A stretch of 64,000 nucleotides of DNA from Candidatus Hodarchaeota archaeon (GTDB lineage: Archaea > Asgardarchaeota > Heimdallarchaeia > Hodarchaeales > Hodarchaeaceae): positions 26,461 to 90,460 of the forward strand of contig JAEOTM010000143.1 of assembly GCA_016839815.1 (NCBI GenBank). The letters are read 5' to 3'. Below, piece by piece: positions 63,194 to 64,000 of this stretch. Made by a program: the position numbers and the translations under genes. Each line of letters opens with the position of its first letter. The stretch's first letter is position 1. The notes under the pieces were generated by a model. It was not told the origin of the DNA and made no database searches. It saw only the letters and a program-made list of their open reading frames with translations.

Positions 63194-64000
63194 ATGACAT
63201 ACCAGGAACATTGGGCAATCTTTGTTGAAGGAGAAGAGGTAAAATGGTCCTTTGGAGAGCCTAAAGAGGAATTTCAGCAAATTGTTGTCGATTTCTTGAA
63301 AGGACTCAGAACTTTTGGAGAAGAATTATTTGGTGAAGGTATAGCAAGTATAACATTTGATCTTCCCCAATATTCTGGTTCAAAAACAGCAGAAATATTT
63401 ATTGTATCACTACACAATCATTTTTATTTTATTATTAGTAATCCAGCAACAACTCTCATGTTAATTTCTTCAAAAGAAGGTATACCTTTCGTTATCAAAG
63501 AAGTAATGACCGCAGTACTTGTAGGTCAAGCATCAATACTCTATGCTACAAGTATTGAGGATGTTACTCAGAATGACAAAGAAAAAATCACCAAACAGTT
63601 TCAGAACATTATTCTCGATATTAATTCTGCTTATCTCGAGAATAATCAAGTCGAAACCATCGTAGGGAAATCTGGGACAAATTTTGGAATCTTATCCTTG
63701 GAGGAATGCCTGCTATTTCATTATTTTTTGCGAAAAAAAGCAGAAAAAGCTGACTATATTTCCCCTACGAGCTGGTGTCTCATTTCTCATCAAGATGGAG
63801 GTGACATTCCCTTTTCCTACAATGTGGAAGATGATGTCTTGCTTGGAGGATATTTTGCGGCAATTATTGGGTTACTTTCAACATTATTTAACTCTAAACC
63901 CCGGTTTCTCGCATTTGGAAGTTCTAGTATTAGAAAACTTCGTTTCATATATGGAAACACATTTTTTATGGCTATCGACAAGCGATTTATGCTTGATTTA
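63194..64000 (+). CDS. Unknown protein with an internally repeated domain, cut by the window
   Basis: Not in the ORF track because it is open at the right edge; I read 269 residues from the ATG at 63194, beginning MTYQEHWAIFVEGEEVKW. The protein seems to hold two copies of one domain: WAIFVEGEEVKWSFGE with VDFLKGLRTFGEELF and, about 185 residues later, WCLISHQDGGDIPFSY with FAAIIGLLSTLF followed by a strand pair. This alpha/beta repeat recalls longin or roadblock-like domains that partner small GTPases in Asgard archaea, but I cannot prove that by eye. No signal peptide. Confidence 0.6.
   Translation, partial: MTYQEHWAIFVEGEEVKWSFGEPKEEFQQIVVDFLKGLRTFGEELFGEGIASITFDLPQYSGSKTAEIFIVSLHNHFYFIISNPATTLMLISSKEGIPFVIKEVMTAVLVGQASILYATSIEDVTQNDKEKITKQFQNIILDINSAYLENNQVETIVGKSGTNFGILSLEECLLFHYFLRKKAEKADYISPTSWCLISHQDGGDIPFSYNVEDDVLLGGYFAAIIGLLSTLFNSKPRFLAFGSSSIRKLRFIYGNTFFMAIDKRFMLDL

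Noticed and set aside
1-64000. CRISPR array, insertion sequence, prophage or rRNA
   Set aside because: No regularly spaced direct repeats, no transposase, integrase or phage protein and no rRNA-like sequence were seen.

Overview
The window looks like a contig from an Asgard archaeon, most likely of the Heimdallarchaeia side, with AT-rich DNA (about one third GC by eye). Archaeal markers are glycerol-1-phosphate dehydrogenase, diphthine synthase, an FttA/aCPSF1 termination nuclease, archaeal riboflavin kinase and FMN adenylyltransferase, Trm5, FEN1 with a PIP box, A/V-type ATPase stalk subunits and a tRNA-Lys with a bulge-helix-bulge intron. Eukaryote-like markers are a Ras/Rab-type small GTPase, an Rpn11/CSN5-like JAMM protease, an MCT-1-like PUA protein, translin and an 1861-residue alpha-solenoid protein. 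Complex I genes nuoA-B-C and a full glycine cleavage set fit Heimdallarchaeia. The lineage is an inference; no rRNA is present.

Layout. 1-1.45 kb: nuoA-nuoB-nuoC on the minus strand, running off the left edge. 1.7-4.2 kb: a B12-type radical SAM protein, a small winged-helix protein and a TPR-like protein. 4.3-17.4 kb, all plus: an M24 peptidase, an MFS carrier, a phosphohexomutase-family enzyme, a nucleoside phosphorylase, a PfkB kinase, then a BMP-type nucleoside ABC importer (lipoprotein, double ATPase, and a single protein in which both permeases are fused) and a fucose-isomerase-like protein. This reads as a nucleoside uptake and salvage locus. 17.4-26.6 kb: an M1 aminopeptidase, an SDR epimerase, an NAD-kinase-like protein, a ThiI-like PP-loop enzyme, an H-protein-like protein, a PTPS/QueD enzyme, the small GTPase and a membrane-anchored surface protein.

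26.9-38 kb: gcvPA-gcvPB, translin, then a minus-strand run tRNA-Val, ATPase H, ATPase F, tRNA-Leu; FEN1; PCMT; Trm5; intron-containing tRNA-Lys; convergent RibK and RibL (riboflavin to FMN to FAD); DphB; GcvH; the PUA protein; 38.1-40.0 kb FttA. 40.5-44.5 kb: G1P dehydrogenase, then a tight four-gene run of two unknown proteins, TrmI and the JAMM protease. 44.5-48.1 kb: ATPase E with three unknown genes, two of them membrane proteins. 48.6-51.3 kb: glyA and gcvT, divergent. 51.3-56.9 kb: the giant solenoid protein. 57-64 kb: peptidase T, a HAD phosphatase, an MFS/UMF1 carrier, an orphan DNA methyltransferase, a VOC-fold protein and a partial protein with an internally repeated domain.

The GcvP, H and T proteins with GlyA connect serine, glycine and one-carbon metabolism although their genes are dispersed. 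The least explained and most interesting pieces are the giant solenoid protein, the TrmI-JAMM gene cluster, the fused nucleoside permease, the tRNA-ATPase-tRNA run and the partial repeat protein at the right edge. I saw no CRISPR array, insertion sequence, prophage or rRNA.
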